Source: Tsuneonella rigui
GTDB taxonomy: Bacteria > Pseudomonadota > Alphaproteobacteria > Sphingomonadales > Sphingomonadaceae
Reading direction: 5' to 3'
Assembly (NCBI RefSeq): GCF_003958625.1
Contig: NZ_RSEL01000007.1
Location: 104,475-168,474 of the forward strand
Length of the DNA: 64,000 bases
Under the pieces are notes generated by a model. The model saw only the letters and a list, made by a program, of their open reading frames with translations, ran no database searches and was not told the DNA's origin. Position 1 is the first letter of the stretch. Each line of letters begins with the position of its first letter. The position numbers and the translations under genes are program-made. Positions 24,081 through 33,543 of this stretch are shown in pieces.

Positions 24081-25438
24081 TGGGCCGGTACACTTTCAAC
24101 CTCCCCGACATCGGCGAAGGCATCGCCGAGGCCGAAATCGTCGCGATGCACGTCAAGCCCGGCGACAAGGTCGAGGAAGACCAGCAGATCGCCGACATGA
24201 TGACCGACAAGGCGACGGTCGAGATGGAAAGCCCGGTCTCGGGCACCGTGGTTGAAGTCGCGGGCGAGGCCGGGGACGTGATCGCGATCGGTTCAATGCT
24301 GGTGGTGATCGAGACCGAGGGCGAGGGGAACGATGCGGCTCCGGCGCCAGCAGCCGCCGCTGCGGCTCCTGCGCCCAAGGCCGAAACGATCGAAGAACGT
24401 GTCGAAGCGGAGAACCCCGACGCGGGCGATGCGGACAAGGCGATCGCGGCGGATGTCGCGAATGGTCCTTCGACAAGCTCAGGACGAGCGGATGTCGCTA
24501 AGAAGGATCCAGCCCCAGAACCCGCTCAGCCTGAGCCTGTCGAAGGCCGCGCACAAACATCCGCCGCCAAAGTGCTCGCCACCCCGGCCGTCCGGCAACG
24601 CGCCAAGGACCTCGGCGTAAACCTGAATGAAGTGCGCCCGAGCGAGGAAGGCCGCATCCGCCACGCTGACCTCGATGCGTTTCTCTCCTATGGCGGTCCG
24701 ACCGGGCACGCGCCGGCCGGCAAGGCTCGCGCCGACGAGACGGTCAAGGTCATCGGCCTGCGCCGCCGCATCGCCGAGAACATGGCGGCGGCCAAGCGTA
24801 ACATCCCGCACTTCACTTACGTCGAGGAATGTGACGTCACCGAGCTGGAGCGGCTGCGCGAGCAGCTTAACGCCGCGCGCGGCGACAAGCCCAAGCTGAC
24901 CATGCTGCCGCTGCTCATCAGCGCGATCTGCAAGACGCTGCCCGACTACCCGATGATCAACGCGCGCTTCGACGACGAGGCGGGCGTGGTCACGCGCCAC
25001 GGCGCGGTGCACCTCGGCATGGCGACGCAGACCGACGGGGGCCTGATGGTCCCCGTGATCCGTGACGCCCAAGCCAAGAACCTGTGGCAGCTCGCGACCG
25101 AAATCCGCCGCCTTGCCGAAGCGGCGCGCGATGGGTCGGCGAAATCGAGCGAGCTGTCGGGCTCGACGCTCACCGTCACCTCGCTCGGCCCGCTCGGCGG
25201 CGTCGCGACCACGCCGGTGATCAACCGGCCCGAGGTGGCCATCATCGGACCCAACCGCATCGTCGAGCGGCCGATGTTCGTCTCCGACGGATTGGGCGGC
25301 GAGCGCGTGGAGAAGCGCAAGTTGATGAACATCTCGATCAGCTGCGACCACCGGGTGGTCGATGGCTGGGATGCGGCGAGCTTCATCCAGGCGATCAAAC
25401 GGCTGATCGAAACGCCGGCGCTTCTGCTGGTCAACTGA
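24080..25438 (+). CDS. bkdB: Branched-chain 2-oxoacid dehydrogenase E2 (dihydrolipoyl acyltransferase)
   Basis: The 452-residue protein has a lipoyl domain (about 1-80, lipoylation site DKATVEME with Lys44), a linker, a peripheral subunit-binding domain (about 165-205, ATPAVRQRAKDLGVNLNEV) and the catalytic acyltransferase domain ending with ISCDHRVVDGWDAASF (His and Asp of the HxxxDG motif). It moves the acyl group from E1 to CoA. The linker at about residues 130-156 is encoded by a REP-like inverted repeat and reads STSSGRADVAKK..PEPVEG, so the repeat has been absorbed in frame. E3 is not in the window. Confidence 0.94.
   Translation: MGRYTFNLPDIGEGIAEAEIVAMHVKPGDKVEEDQQIADMMTDKATVEMESPVSGTVVEVAGEAGDVIAIGSMLVVIETEGEGNDAAPAPAAAAAAPAPKAETIEERVEAENPDAGDADKAIAADVANGPSTSSGRADVAKKDPAPEPAQPEPVEGRAQTSAAKVLATPAVRQRAKDLGVNLNEVRPSEEGRIRHADLDAFLSYGGPTGHAPAGKARADETVKVIGLRRRIAENMAAAKRNIPHFTYVEECDVTELERLREQLNAARGDKPKLTMLPLLISAICKTLPDYPMINARFDDEAGVVTRHGAVHLGMATQTDGGLMVPVIRDAQAKNLWQLATEIRRLAEAARDGSAKSSELSGSTLTVTSLGPLGGVATTPVINRPEVAIIGPNRIVERPMFVSDGLGGERVEKRKLMNISISCDHRVVDGWDAASFIQAIKRLIETPALLLVN
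24467..24546. repeat. REP-like palindromic element inside the E2 coding sequence
   Basis: The left arm at 24467-24491 (CCTTCGACAAGCTCAGGACG then AGCGG) and the right arm at 24522-24546 are inverted copies agreeing at 22 of 25 positions, separated by 30 bases. The core TTCGACAAGCTCAGGA is a familiar dispersed palindrome of sphingomonads and relatives. The whole element is 80 bases, and the reading frame of the acyltransferase stays open across it. Confidence 0.85.
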
Positions 25439-25455
25439 CCCGTGGTCTCTCCCTT

Positions 25456-25548
25456 CGTCACCCCGGGCTTGACCCGGGGGCGGTGCTTGCTTCTGGAGCA
25501 ACGCTGAAGGAAAGCACTGGCCCGGATCAGGTCCGGGCCGACGATTGC
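25456..25548. repeat. Pair of REP-like hairpins downstream of the bkd operon
   Basis: Hairpin one is CCCCGGG-CTTGA-CCCGGGG at 25461-25479. Hairpin two is GGCCCGGA-TCAGG-TCCGGGCC at 25519-25539, whose flanks (GTC..., ...GAC) mirror the first. Such opposed pairs are common intergenic REP elements in alphaproteobacteria and could also protect or end the bkd transcript. There is no T-tract. Confidence 0.7.
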
Positions 25549-25578
25549 GAGTACGGACCAATTTGCTACGCTGCGGGC

Positions 25579-26175
25579 ATGAACACCGATCCGCGCATCG
25601 ATGCCTACATCGCCAAGGCCGCGCCCTTCGCGCAGCCGATCTTGCAGCACATCCGCGCGGTCATTCGCGAGGCGCTGCCCGAGGCGGCCGAGACCGTGAA
25701 GTGGTCGGTCCCGCACTGGACTCACGCGGGCAAGAACGTCGCCGGGATGGCGGCGTTCAAGGCGCACTGCGCGATGATGATCCACGGCGAGGGCCGGCAG
25801 GGCGAGGGCGAGCAGAAAGAGGGGATGGGCGGCTTCGGCAAGATCAAGTCGATCGACGAACTCCCGCCGCGGGACGAACTGGTCGCCAAGCTGCGCTCAG
25901 CCGCGCAGCGTGTCGAGACCGTGGGCAGCGCCACTCCCAAAGTGAAGAAGCCGCCCAAGGCCGAGATCGCCATGCCCGACGACTTCGCTGCTGCACTGGC
26001 AGGCAATGCTAAGGCCAAGGCCGCGCTGGAGGGTTTTGCTCCATCGCACCGGCGCGAGTATCTCGAATGGATCACCGAGGCCAAGCGCGAGGAAACGCGT
26101 GCCAAGCGGATCGCTCAGGCGGTCGAGTGGCTCGCCGAGGGTAAGAAGCGTAACTGGAAGTACGAGAACTGCTGA
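25579..26175 (+). CDS. DUF1801 / YdeI-OmpD-associated (OmdA) family protein
   Basis: The 198-residue protein has an N-terminal DUF1801 domain (about 1-110, ALPEAAETVKWSVPHWTHAG and GGFGKIKSIDELPPRDEL) and a C-terminal OmdA-type helical region (MPDDFAAALAGNAKAKAALE then FAPSHRREYLEWITEAKREE with a final KKRNWKYENC). Proteins of this type are widespread in bacteria; a link with resistance to polymyxin or bacteriocins has been reported for YdeI-like members, but the biochemical role is unknown. It lies after the REP pair and is probably its own transcript. Confidence 0.85.
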   Translation: MNTDPRIDAYIAKAAPFAQPILQHIRAVIREALPEAAETVKWSVPHWTHAGKNVAGMAAFKAHCAMMIHGEGRQGEGEQKEGMGGFGKIKSIDELPPRDELVAKLRSAAQRVETVGSATPKVKKPPKAEIAMPDDFAAALAGNAKAKAALEGFAPSHRREYLEWITEAKREETRAKRIAQAVEWLAEGKKRNWKYENC

Positions 26176-26179
26176 GAGC

Positions 26180-26602
26180 TCAGCGGACGATCGCGCTGTA
26201 GGTCATCCGTCCTGCGGGCGCCGAACCGGGCACCTGCAAGCGCAGGTGCGTCACGTCCTCAGCCGAGGCAAGCCGGTTGCCCACACGCAGGCTCCCGAGG
26301 CGTCCCCAGTTGCGGCCGTTGTCGGTCGAAACTTCGACCGCGTCGTTCCCGGCGCGTTGAAACGCAAGCGGACGCGGCACGGCGCTTTCGACAGTGAATC
26401 CGCGGCCGCGCGGAGCGGCGCGCCATTCGAGCACCAGGACGACCTTGTCGCCCTTCTTGAGCGTCGTGGCCGGCTCCAGCGCCCGAACCCCGTCATTGCG
26501 CCGTTCGACATAGACCGAGCGGTCGATATCGACTCCATTGCCGGCGCTCGCCGCACTAGCGGCAACCCACAGCACGCTGCCCACAGCCAATCCCAAACGC
26601 AT
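26180..26602 (-). CDS. Secreted DUF11-like single-domain protein
   Basis: The 140-residue protein has a signal peptide ending at ASAASA (about residue 20) and one beta-sandwich-like domain: VYVERRNDGVRALEPATTL, KKGDKVVLVLEW, FTVESAVPRPLAFQ and VEVSTDNGRNWGRLGSLRV. This arrangement resembles the DUF11 repeats of surface proteins, where one domain describes an Ig-like fold. ATG 26602 follows GGGGGAA. Its function is unknown; a periplasmic or surface role is inferred. It ends 4 bases after the convergent OmdA-like gene. Confidence 0.65.
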   Translation of the reverse strand: MRLGLAVGSVLWVAASAASAGNGVDIDRSVYVERRNDGVRALEPATTLKKGDKVVLVLEWRAAPRGRGFTVESAVPRPLAFQRAGNDAVEVSTDNGRNWGRLGSLRVGNRLASAEDVTHLRLQVPGSAPAGRMTYSAIVR

Positions 26603-26767
26603 CGAAAATTCCCCCCACGCCCCGCGACCGGGGCAGGCGAAAGAGTGGCGCGATATGGTTAATTTTTGGTGACGCGGACGCGCTCGAAAAAGCCTTTGGA
26701 GCGCGGTTGACAGCCCCCGTTGCACCCCCTAGTGGCGCGGCTCCCAAGCGGTGCAAGCCCCGGATGC

Positions 26768-26844
26768 GCGGGTGTAGCTCAGTTGGTTAGAGTGCCGGCC
26801 TGTCACGCCGGAGGTCGCGGGTTCGAGCCCCGTCACTCGCGCCA
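26768..26844 (+). tRNA. tRNA-Asp(GTC)
   Basis: The 77-base gene has acceptor GCGGGTG/CACTCGC with one G-U pair, D arm AGCTCAGTTGGTTAGAGT, anticodon stem CCGGC/GCCGG with loop CTGTCAC (anticodon GTC), T-loop GGTTCGAGCC and an encoded CCA. Confidence 0.97.
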
Positions 26845-26883
26845 CTTGGGACTTCCTTGAGACGAGCGGACGGCCGACGCGCT

Positions 26884-27117
26884 TCAGCGCCGGTCGCCGG
26901 GCAAGCGGAAGCTGCCGGTCTCCATCCACACCAGGAAGCGCTTGAGCGGCAATAGCCAGATCACGCCAAGCACCAGATAGACCAAAGTCTGCGCCAGCGC
27001 GGGCCAGTCGCCGATCAACCCGGGTACGTAGTTCGCGATCACGAGCGCGTAGGCGCCGAGCGCCGCCAGAAGCGCGAGAATGCCGAGCGGGATGCGCAGG
27101 GTGGGCTCGGTCCTCAT
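26884..27117 (-). CDS. DUF2842 small membrane protein
   Basis: The 77-residue protein has two hydrophobic helices (LGILALLAALGAYALVIANY and LAQTLVYLVLGVIWLLPL) followed by RFLVWMETG, as in the alphaproteobacterial DUF2842 family, whose role is unknown. It overlaps the end of the ygfA gene by 4 bases and is probably translated from the same message. Confidence 0.82.
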   Translation of the reverse strand: MRTEPTLRIPLGILALLAALGAYALVIANYVPGLIGDWPALAQTLVYLVLGVIWLLPLKRFLVWMETGSFRLPGDRR

Positions 27118-27692
27118 GCGAACGGTCCGTAAAGGCGCGTGGGCGTGACGACAGCCGCTAGTGGGCGATCGTGCGACTCGTGGGGCAGGTCATTTACCAG
27201 TTGGGTGTCCCATGCGAGGCCGATCGCGATCACATCCGGGTGCGCGGCAAGCCAGCGGTCATAGTGCCCGCCGCCCTGACCCAGTCTCCGGCCGTCGGCG
27301 GTGAAGCCGAGCAAAGGGACGATCAGCACTTGCGGCACGACTTCCTCCGCATCGGCGCGCGGCTGAAGCAGGCCGAAAGGCCCGGTTTCGAGGTCGCTCT
27401 CTCCGAACGGGTCGGTGTGCAGCGCAAACTCCATCGGCGCGTCGCGGTTCGCGAAGCGGGGCAGGGCGATCGCGTGGCCGTTTTCCTGGAAGTAACGTGC
27501 GTAGGCCGCGGCGGGCGCCTCGTTGGGGCTCGCCCGGTAGAGGCCAATCGTCGTGCCGTCCGCGATCAGAGCCTTGAGCGGTGCGGGCGGCACGCGGAAC
27601 AGCAGCGCCCGCGTGGCATTGGGGAGCGCGGCGACAGTGCGGCGGCGTTCGGCGCGCAGGGCCTTGCGCAAGGCGGCTTTGGTCTCGGTCAC
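27114..27692 (-). CDS. ygfA: 5-formyltetrahydrofolate cyclo-ligase
   Basis: The 192-residue enzyme converts 5-formyl-THF to 5,10-methenyl-THF with ATP. It shows the N-terminal KAALRKALRAERRR, the substrate region IGLYRASPNEAP, and the family signature LGFTADGRRLGQGGGHYDRW. It lies directly downstream of the 6S RNA gene, the conserved zapA-ssrS-ygfA order also seen in Escherichia coli and many proteobacteria. Confidence 0.95.
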   Translation of the reverse strand: MTETKAALRKALRAERRRTVAALPNATRALLFRVPPAPLKALIADGTTIGLYRASPNEAPAAAYARYFQENGHAIALPRFANRDAPMEFALHTDPFGESDLETGPFGLLQPRADAEEVVPQVLIVPLLGFTADGRRLGQGGGHYDRWLAAHPDVIAIGLAWDTQLVNDLPHESHDRPLAAVVTPTRLYGPFA

Positions 27693-27715
27693 GAAGCGGC
27701 CCCTAGCGCGGTTGG

Positions 27716-27889
27716 AGTGGCGGAACCACCATGGGTCGTTTGCCCCAGTATCCTCTGACGCCGAACGTCAGGTGGGGACCATGTACCCCGATTTCCTGGA
27801 CGAACCAGGGCCTCAGGGCAGGGACAGCCCCCAGGATGTGCTTATAGCCCCAGGGATATTGATGCGGCTCGTGCCGGGCAGTCCCGCCG
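27716..27889 (-). ncRNA. ssrS: 6S RNA
   Basis: The interval between zapA and ygfA has no protein-coding signal but is rich in self-complementary segments on the minus strand. GGCGGGACT near the 5' end pairs with GGTTCCGCC near the 3' end with two wobble pairs, and TGCCC pairs with GGGCA inside it. Internal hairpins CCTGG-TTCGT-CCAGG and CTGACG-TTCGG-CGTCAG are also present. 6S RNA binds sigma-70 RNA polymerase by mimicking an open promoter and is located here in many alphaproteobacteria. The boundaries are estimated from the closing stem. Confidence 0.72.
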
Positions 27890-27897
27890 TGTCCTAT

Positions 27898-28491
27898 CTA
27901 GGAACTCGACGCCGCACCCTCAAGCTTATCCGCCGTCTGCTCGAGCATTTCCGCCAGTCGCTCGAGTGCAGGGGCGAGGTCGGTTTCGGACGCACCGTCG
28001 CCGTCGGTTGCCGCTGGGCGCGCGGCCAGCTCGTCACGCTCGCGGGTCAGTGCCTCGATCTGATCGTGTAGCGCGGCCTCGTTGGCCTGTCGTTCGGTGA
28101 GCCGTTCGCTAAGCTCGGCCAGTCGCGCCTGTGCCGCTTCGACCTCGCGCGCCGCGTCGCGGCCGGCACTTTGTAGCTGCTCCAGTTCGGCGTCGCTGTT
28201 GGCGAGCGCGCTCTTCAACTCCTCGATTTCGCCGACCGCGGAGCCGGCCTGTGCCTTGGCCGCGGCAATATCCCCTTCAGCCCGCGCGACGGTATCGCGC
28301 CCCTCGTGCACCTCGTCGGCGAGCAGCAGCGCTGCGAACAGCAGGTTCTGCGCATCGTTGCCCGACAAGTTACCCATTGAGGATAGCTTGTCGTTGATCG
28401 CGGCGCCGAGGCGGGAGACGCGCTCCTCCTCGCCTGGGCCGCAGGCGACCCGATAGGTGCGCCCGCCGATCGACAGGGCGACCTCGCTCAT
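27898..28491 (-). CDS. zapA: Cell division protein ZapA with long coiled-coil extension
   Basis: The 197-residue protein has a ZapA domain at about 1-95 (VALSIGGRTYRVACGPGEEE, then LGAAINDKLS and LLFAALLLADEVHE), which binds and bundles FtsZ. The remainder is a predicted coiled coil (SALANSDAELEQLQSAGRDA onwards to about 150) and an acidic tail. Typical ZapA is about 100-130 residues, so the extension is long. Its start overlaps the stop of the upstream coiled-coil gene (ATGA). Confidence 0.85.
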   Translation of the reverse strand: MSEVALSIGGRTYRVACGPGEEERVSRLGAAINDKLSSMGNLSGNDAQNLLFAALLLADEVHEGRDTVARAEGDIAAAKAQAGSAVGEIEELKSALANSDAELEQLQSAGRDAAREVEAAQARLAELSERLTERQANEAALHDQIEALTRERDELAARPAATDGDGASETDLAPALERLAEMLEQTADKLEGAASSS

Positions 28492-28694
28492 GCCTCCAGC
28501 TCGCCGAGCAGCACGTCGAGTTCACCCAATGCCTGAGCGACCGTTTCACGCAGGGATTCGTGGCGCTCGACCAGCGCGGAAACCGATGGCGGCATCGCGG
28601 GCGGTGCGGCGCGCGCGCTGTCAGCGGCCTGCGCGATGCGCGCGAGTGCGGCTTCGATCCGCTGCACCGCTGCTTCGGTCCGATCCCCCGTCAT
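28488..28694 (-). CDS. Small coiled-coil protein upstream of zapA
   Basis: The 68-residue protein is helical and Ala/Glu-rich (VQRIEAALARIAQAADSARA and VERHESLRETVAQALGELDV), with no signal peptide. It overlaps zapA by 4 bases, so the two are probably translationally coupled and may work together at the division site. I do not recognise a named family; a ZapB-like partner is possible but only by analogy. Confidence 0.65.
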   Translation of the reverse strand: MTGDRTEAAVQRIEAALARIAQAADSARAAPPAMPPSVSALVERHESLRETVAQALGELDVLLGELEA

Positions 28695-28867
28695 GGCACG
28701 CGATTTACCGTGTTTTTCTTATCCACGCAAAGCTTTGCCGCGCCCTGTTGATAACTGACCTCCGGTGACCTTTCGGGGACGAGGCGGGCGCTCGCCTTGA
28801 CCTCGCGCGGAGCCTCCGCGAAGGGGTCGGCGCGCAGTCGAATCGCCCCTTGCTGGAGACTTCCCGG

Positions 28868-30853
28868 ATGACGCTCGATACCGCCCGCCTGGCGCCGATG
28901 GCGAACGCCATTCGTGCCTTGTCGATGGACGCGGTCCAGGCGGCGAACTCGGGGCATCCGGGCATGCCGATGGGCATGGCAGATGTGGCGACGGTGCTGT
29001 GGTCGAAGTACCTCCGGTTCGATCCCCAAGCCCCCGACTGGGCGGACCGCGACCGCTTCGTGCTCTCGGCCGGGCACGGATCGATGCTGATCTACAGCCT
29101 GCTCTACCTCTCGGGCTACGCCTCGCCGACGATCGAGGACATCCGCAACTTCCGTCAGCTCGGCAGCGTGTGCGCCGGGCACCCGGAGAACTTCCTCATC
29201 CCCGGCATCGAGTGCACCACCGGGCCGCTAGGCCAGGGGCTGGCGATGGCGGTCGGCATGGCGATCGCAGAGCGGCATCTCAACGCCGGCTACGGCGACG
29301 CGCTGGTCGATCACCATAGCTGGGTGGTCGCGGGCGACGGGTGCCTGATGGAAGGCGTCAATCACGAGGCGATCGGCCTTGCCGGTCACCTGCGGCTCGG
29401 GCGTCTCAAGGTGCTGTGGGATTCGAACCGCATCACCATCGACGGCTCGACCGACCTGTCGACCTGCGAGGACATCCCGGCGCGCTACCGCGCTGCGGGG
29501 TGGCATGTGATCGAGTGCAACGGCCACGACTACGCCGACATCGACCGCGCGCTGGGCGAGGCGGCGGCGCACGATGCCTCGCCAGTGCTGGTCGAATGCC
29601 GCACGGTGATCGGCAAGGGCGCGCCCAACAAGCAGGGCACCAGTGGCGTTCACGGCGCAGCGCTGGGCGCGGACGAAGTGACGGCGGCGCGGCAGGCGCT
29701 CGGCTGGACCTCCGAACCATTCGTGGTGCCGGATGAGATTCTTGCGGACTGGCGCGCGACGGGGACACGCGGCGCTGCGGCGCACCGCGAATGGCAGGCG
29801 CGGCTCGATAAGTCGGACAAGGCGGACGAGTTCAAGGCGCGCATGGCGGGCAAAGTGCCTGCGGGCGTGCTCGACGACTACATCGCCGGCCTGATCGCTG
29901 AACCCAAGACCGTCGCCACCCGCAAGGCGAGCGAGATGGCGCTCGAGGTGCTGACGGCGCAGCTACCGGCGATGATCGGCGGCTCGGCGGACCTCACCGG
30001 CTCGAACAACACCAAGACCAAGGCGACCGGGCCGCTCACCGCCGTCGAGTACGCCGGTCGCTACCTCTACTACGGTATCCGCGAGTTCGGCATGGCCTGC
30101 GCGATGAACGGCATGGCGCTCCACGGCGGGGTGATCCCCTACGGCGGCACCTTCCTGATCTTCAGCGACTACTGCCGCAATGCTGTGCGACTTTCTGCGC
30201 TGCAGCAGACCCGCGCGATCTACGTGTTCACGCACGACAGCATCGGGCTGGGTGAGGACGGCCCGACGCACCAGCCGATCGAGCAGTTGATGAGCCTGCG
30301 GCTGATTCCCAACCTCAACGTCTTCCGGCCGTGCGATACCATCGAGACCGCGGAATGCTGGGCGCTGGCGCTGTCGACGCCGGAAACCCCGTCGGTTCTG
30401 GCGCTCAGCCGGCAGAACCTGCCGCAGCTTCGCAGCGAAGAAGGCAACCTGTCCGCCAAGGGCGCCTATCGCCTGCGCGCCGCCAAGGCCGGCCGCAAGG
30501 TGATCCTGATCGCCACCGGCTCCGAGGTCGAAGTCGCCGTCGCAACCGCCGATGCGCTGGAGGCGCAGGGAATCGGTGCGGACGTGATTTCAATGCCTTG
30601 CATGGAATTGTTCGAAGCGCAGGACCAGTCCTACAAGGACGACCTGCTGCCGAACGTGCCGCCCGAGCAGTTGCTGCGCGTCTCGATCGAGGCCGGCGCC
30701 ACGCTCGGCTGGGATCGCTACACGATGGCGAACGGCCTCAAGATCGGCCTCGACCGCTTCGGTGCCTCCGCCCCGGCGGAAGACCTCTACGCGAAGTTCG
30801 GCTTCACCGCCGAGGCTATCGTCCCGCAAATCAAAGCAAAACTAGGCATTTAG
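28868..30853 (+). CDS. tkt: Transketolase
   Basis: The 661-residue thiamin diphosphate enzyme exchanges two-carbon units between sugar phosphates in the pentose phosphate pathway. It shows [58 protein letters not shown] and [21 protein letters not shown] 28868 with GGAGA 8 bases upstream is preferred over TTG 28850. It leads a central carbon cluster with gap and pgk following at 14- and 10-base gaps, and is divergent from the zapA operon. Confidence 0.96.
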   Translation: MTLDTARLAPMANAIRALSMDAVQAANSGHPGMPMGMADVATVLWSKYLRFDPQAPDWADRDRFVLSAGHGSMLIYSLLYLSGYASPTIEDIRNFRQLGSVCAGHPENFLIPGIECTTGPLGQGLAMAVGMAIAERHLNAGYGDALVDHHSWVVAGDGCLMEGVNHEAIGLAGHLRLGRLKVLWDSNRITIDGSTDLSTCEDIPARYRAAGWHVIECNGHDYADIDRALGEAAAHDASPVLVECRTVIGKGAPNKQGTSGVHGAALGADEVTAARQALGWTSEPFVVPDEILADWRATGTRGAAAHREWQARLDKSDKADEFKARMAGKVPAGVLDDYIAGLIAEPKTVATRKASEMALEVLTAQLPAMIGGSADLTGSNNTKTKATGPLTAVEYAGRYLYYGIREFGMACAMNGMALHGGVIPYGGTFLIFSDYCRNAVRLSALQQTRAIYVFTHDSIGLGEDGPTHQPIEQLMSLRLIPNLNVFRPCDTIETAECWALALSTPETPSVLALSRQNLPQLRSEEGNLSAKGAYRLRAAKAGRKVILIATGSEVEVAVATADALEAQGIGADVISMPCMELFEAQDQSYKDDLLPNVPPEQLLRVSIEAGATLGWDRYTMANGLKIGLDRFGASAPAEDLYAKFGFTAEAIVPQIKAKLGI

Positions 30854-30867
30854 CAGGAGCTTCTCAC

Positions 30868-31875
30868 ATGGCGACCAAGGTTGCGATCAACGGTTTCGGA
30901 CGCATCGGGCGGCTGGTGGCGCGCGCCATCCTCGAACGCACCGATCACGATCTGGAACTGGTCTCGATCAACGATCTGGCCGACACCAAGTCGAACGCGC
31001 TGCTGTTCGGCTTCGACAGCACCCACGGCCGCTTCCCCGGCACCGTCGAGACCGCGGGCAACGACCTCGTCGTCAACGGCAAGCACATCCACGTCACGGC
31101 GGAGCGCGATCCGGGCAACTTGCCGCACAAGGCCAACGGCATCGACCTGGTGCTCGAGTGCACCGGCTTCTTCCAGTCCGACGAGGCGAGCCGTCCGCAC
31201 CTCACCGCCGGCGCCAAACGTGTGTTGATCTCGGCCCCGGCGACGGGCGTGTCGAAAACCATCGTCTTCGGCGTGAACCAGGACACGCTGACCGCCGACG
31301 ACGACATCGTCTCGAACGCGAGCTGCACCACCAACTGCCTCGCCCCGGTGGCCAAGGTCCTCAACGACGCGATCGGCATCGAGCGCGGGTTCATGACCAC
31401 GATCCACAGCTACACCAACGACCAGCGCATGCTCGACCAAATCCATTCGGACCTGCGCCGCGCCCGCGCCGGGGCGATGAACATGATCCCGACCACCACC
31501 GGCGCCGCGCGCGCGGTGGGCCTCGTGCTCCCAGAGCTGAAAGGCAAGTTGGACGGCTCGTCGGTTCGGGTGCCGACGCCGAACGTGTCGCTGATCGACC
31601 TCGTGTTCACCCCCGGCCGCGACACCACGGCCGAAGAGATCAATGCCTCGCTCAAGGCCGCCGCCGAGGGCCCGATGAAGGGCGTGCTCGACTTCACCGA
31701 CCAGCCGCTGGTTTCGAGCGATTTCAACCACTACCCGGCGTCCTCTACCGTCGATTCGCTGGAAACCGCGGTGCTCGAAGGCAAGCTCGCGCGGGTCGTG
31801 TCGTGGTACGACAACGAGTGGGGCTTCTCCAACCGGATGATCGACACCGCCGGGGTGATGGCGAAGTTCCTCTGA
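30868..31875 (+). CDS. gap: Glyceraldehyde-3-phosphate dehydrogenase, type I
   Basis: The 335-residue enzyme shows the NAD-binding start [15 protein letters not shown], the catalytic motif [12 protein letters not shown] (Cys153) and the C-terminal [13 protein letters not shown]. It oxidises glyceraldehyde-3-phosphate in glycolysis or works in reverse. CAGGAG is well placed before ATG 30868. It sits between tkt and pgk, apparently in one operon. Confidence 0.97.
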   Translation: MATKVAINGFGRIGRLVARAILERTDHDLELVSINDLADTKSNALLFGFDSTHGRFPGTVETAGNDLVVNGKHIHVTAERDPGNLPHKANGIDLVLECTGFFQSDEASRPHLTAGAKRVLISAPATGVSKTIVFGVNQDTLTADDDIVSNASCTTNCLAPVAKVLNDAIGIERGFMTTIHSYTNDQRMLDQIHSDLRRARAGAMNMIPTTTGAARAVGLVLPELKGKLDGSSVRVPTPNVSLIDLVFTPGRDTTAEEINASLKAAAEGPMKGVLDFTDQPLVSSDFNHYPASSTVDSLETAVLEGKLARVVSWYDNEWGFSNRMIDTAGVMAKFL

Positions 31876-31885
31876 GGCGCTGACG

Positions 31886-33088
31886 ATGGCCGCGTTCAAG
31901 ACTCTCGACGATCTCCCGGATGACCTGACCGGCAAGGTCGCGCTCGTCCGGGTCGATCTCAACCTGCCAATGAACGAGGGCCGGGCGAGCGACGTCACCC
32001 GCGTCGAGGCGAGCGCGCCGACCATCCTCGAATTGGCCGATGCCGGGGCCAAGGTGCTGCTCCTGGCGCACTTCGGCCGGCCCAAGGGCGAGCGCTACTC
32101 GACGATGAGCACCAGCATCGTCCAGGGCGACGTCGAGCGCGTGCTGGGGCGCGAGGTGATGTTCATCTCCGAAGTCAGCGGGCCGGTGGTCGAGCAGTCG
32201 CTCGCTATCCTGCGGCCGGGGGACATCGGCTTGCTCGACAACGTCCGCTTCTGGCCGGGCGAGGAGAAGAACGACCCCGAGTTCGCCAAGGCCATCGCGG
32301 CGAACGGCGACTTCTACGTCAACGATGCATTCTCCGCCGCACACCGCGCGCACGCGACGACCGAAGGGCTCACGCACTTCCTGCCGTCCTACGCCGGCCG
32401 CGCGATGGAGAAGGAACTGAAGGCGCTCGACGCCGCACTCGGCACCCCCGAGCAGCCGGTCGCGGCGGTGGTCGGCGGCGCCAAGGTCTCGACCAAGCTG
32501 GCGGTGCTGGAGAATCTTGTCGGGCGAGTGCAGCACCTGATCATCGGCGGCGGCATGGCGAACACCTTCCTCGCCGCGCGCGGGGTCGATGTCGGCAAGT
32601 CGCTGTGCGAGCACGACCTGACCGCGACCGCCAGCGCGATCATGGACAAGGCCGACCACGCCGGCTGCACGGTGCACCTGCCCTATGACGTCGTGGTTGC
32701 GAAGGAATTCGCCGCCAATCCGGCGTCCTTGCGCACCTGCAATGTCCACGAAGTCGCTGCCGACGAGATGATCCTCGACGTCGGACCGACCGCGGTCGAG
32801 GCGCTCGCCGATGTGCTCAAGACCTGCCGCACGCTGGTTTGGAACGGGCCGCTGGGCGCCTTCGAGACGCCGCCGTTCGATGCCGCCACGGTGGCGCTCG
32901 CCCGGACCGCGGCGGCGCTGACGCAGGACGGCAGCCTGGTTTCGGTCGCCGGCGGCGGGGACACCGTGGCGGCGCTCAATCATGCGGGCGTGGCGGACGG
33001 CTTCACCTACGTCTCGACCGCGGGCGGCGCGTTTCTCGAATGGATGGAAGGGCGTGAGCTTCCCGGCGTGAAGGCGCTGGAGCAATGA
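31886..33088 (+). CDS. pgk: Phosphoglycerate kinase
   Basis: The 400-residue enzyme has [28 protein letters not shown], the [18 protein letters not shown] region and the nucleotide-binding [14 protein letters not shown] near the C-terminus. It makes ATP from 1,3-bisphosphoglycerate. It follows gap by 10 bases and overlaps the thioesterase gene by 4 bases. Confidence 0.97.
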   Translation: MAAFKTLDDLPDDLTGKVALVRVDLNLPMNEGRASDVTRVEASAPTILELADAGAKVLLLAHFGRPKGERYSTMSTSIVQGDVERVLGREVMFISEVSGPVVEQSLAILRPGDIGLLDNVRFWPGEEKNDPEFAKAIAANGDFYVNDAFSAAHRAHATTEGLTHFLPSYAGRAMEKELKALDAALGTPEQPVAAVVGGAKVSTKLAVLENLVGRVQHLIIGGGMANTFLAARGVDVGKSLCEHDLTATASAIMDKADHAGCTVHLPYDVVVAKEFAANPASLRTCNVHEVAADEMILDVGPTAVEALADVLKTCRTLVWNGPLGAFETPPFDAATVALARTAAALTQDGSLVSVAGGGDTVAALNHAGVADGFTYVSTAGGAFLEWMEGRELPGVKALEQ

Positions 33089-33543
33089 GCGAGGAAACGG
33101 CGCAGACCTCGCACGGACCGATCGAGGTCACCGAAGGCGAGTTCGCCGGCTGGATGAACTGGCCGCACGACGCGTTCGAGACGCGCGCCGGCCCGTTCTA
33201 CTTCCGCAACGATGAGAACGGCCAGCCGGTCTGCGCATTCCGCGCCGAGCAGAAGCACATGAACGGCGGCGGGTTCATGCACGGCGGCTGCCTGATGACC
33301 TTCGCCGACTTCGCGCTGTTCTCGATCGCGCATCACGAGCTCAAGGAAAACTTCGCCGTCACGCTGTCGATGACGTCGGAATTCCTCGCCCCCTCGCGCG
33401 TCGGCCAGTGGATGGAAGCGCGCGGTGAGGTCGTCCGCGCCGGCGGCAAGACCATCTTCGTGCGCGGCACGATCACCGCCGACGCCAAGCCGGTGTTCAC
33501 CTTCACCGGCATCATCCGCAAGGTCGGTAAACGAACCGGCTGA
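33085..33543 (+). CDS. PaaI-like hotdog thioesterase
   Basis: The 152-residue protein has a hotdog fold signature [20 protein letters not shown], where the HGG segment is the usual PaaI-type catalytic region, and a C-terminal [16 protein letters not shown] strand. It likely hydrolyses acyl-CoA thioesters, though the substrate is unknown. It is translationally coupled to pgk (ATGA) and to the next oxygenase-like gene, an unexpected place for a thioesterase. Confidence 0.85.
   Translation: MSEETAQTSHGPIEVTEGEFAGWMNWPHDAFETRAGPFYFRNDENGQPVCAFRAEQKHMNGGGFMHGGCLMTFADFALFSIAHHELKENFAVTLSMTSEFLAPSRVGQWMEARGEVVRAGGKTIFVRGTITADAKPVFTFTGIIRKVGKRTG

Noticed and set aside
24333..24620. 95-residue frame containing VLRQAQDER
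   Set aside because: This peptide is a known translation by-product of the REP-like palindrome; the real frame is the E2 gene.
27553..28071. 172-residue plus-strand frame across the 6S RNA region
   Set aside because: It runs antisense to ygfA, the 6S RNA and zapA, and shows no domain or ribosome site.
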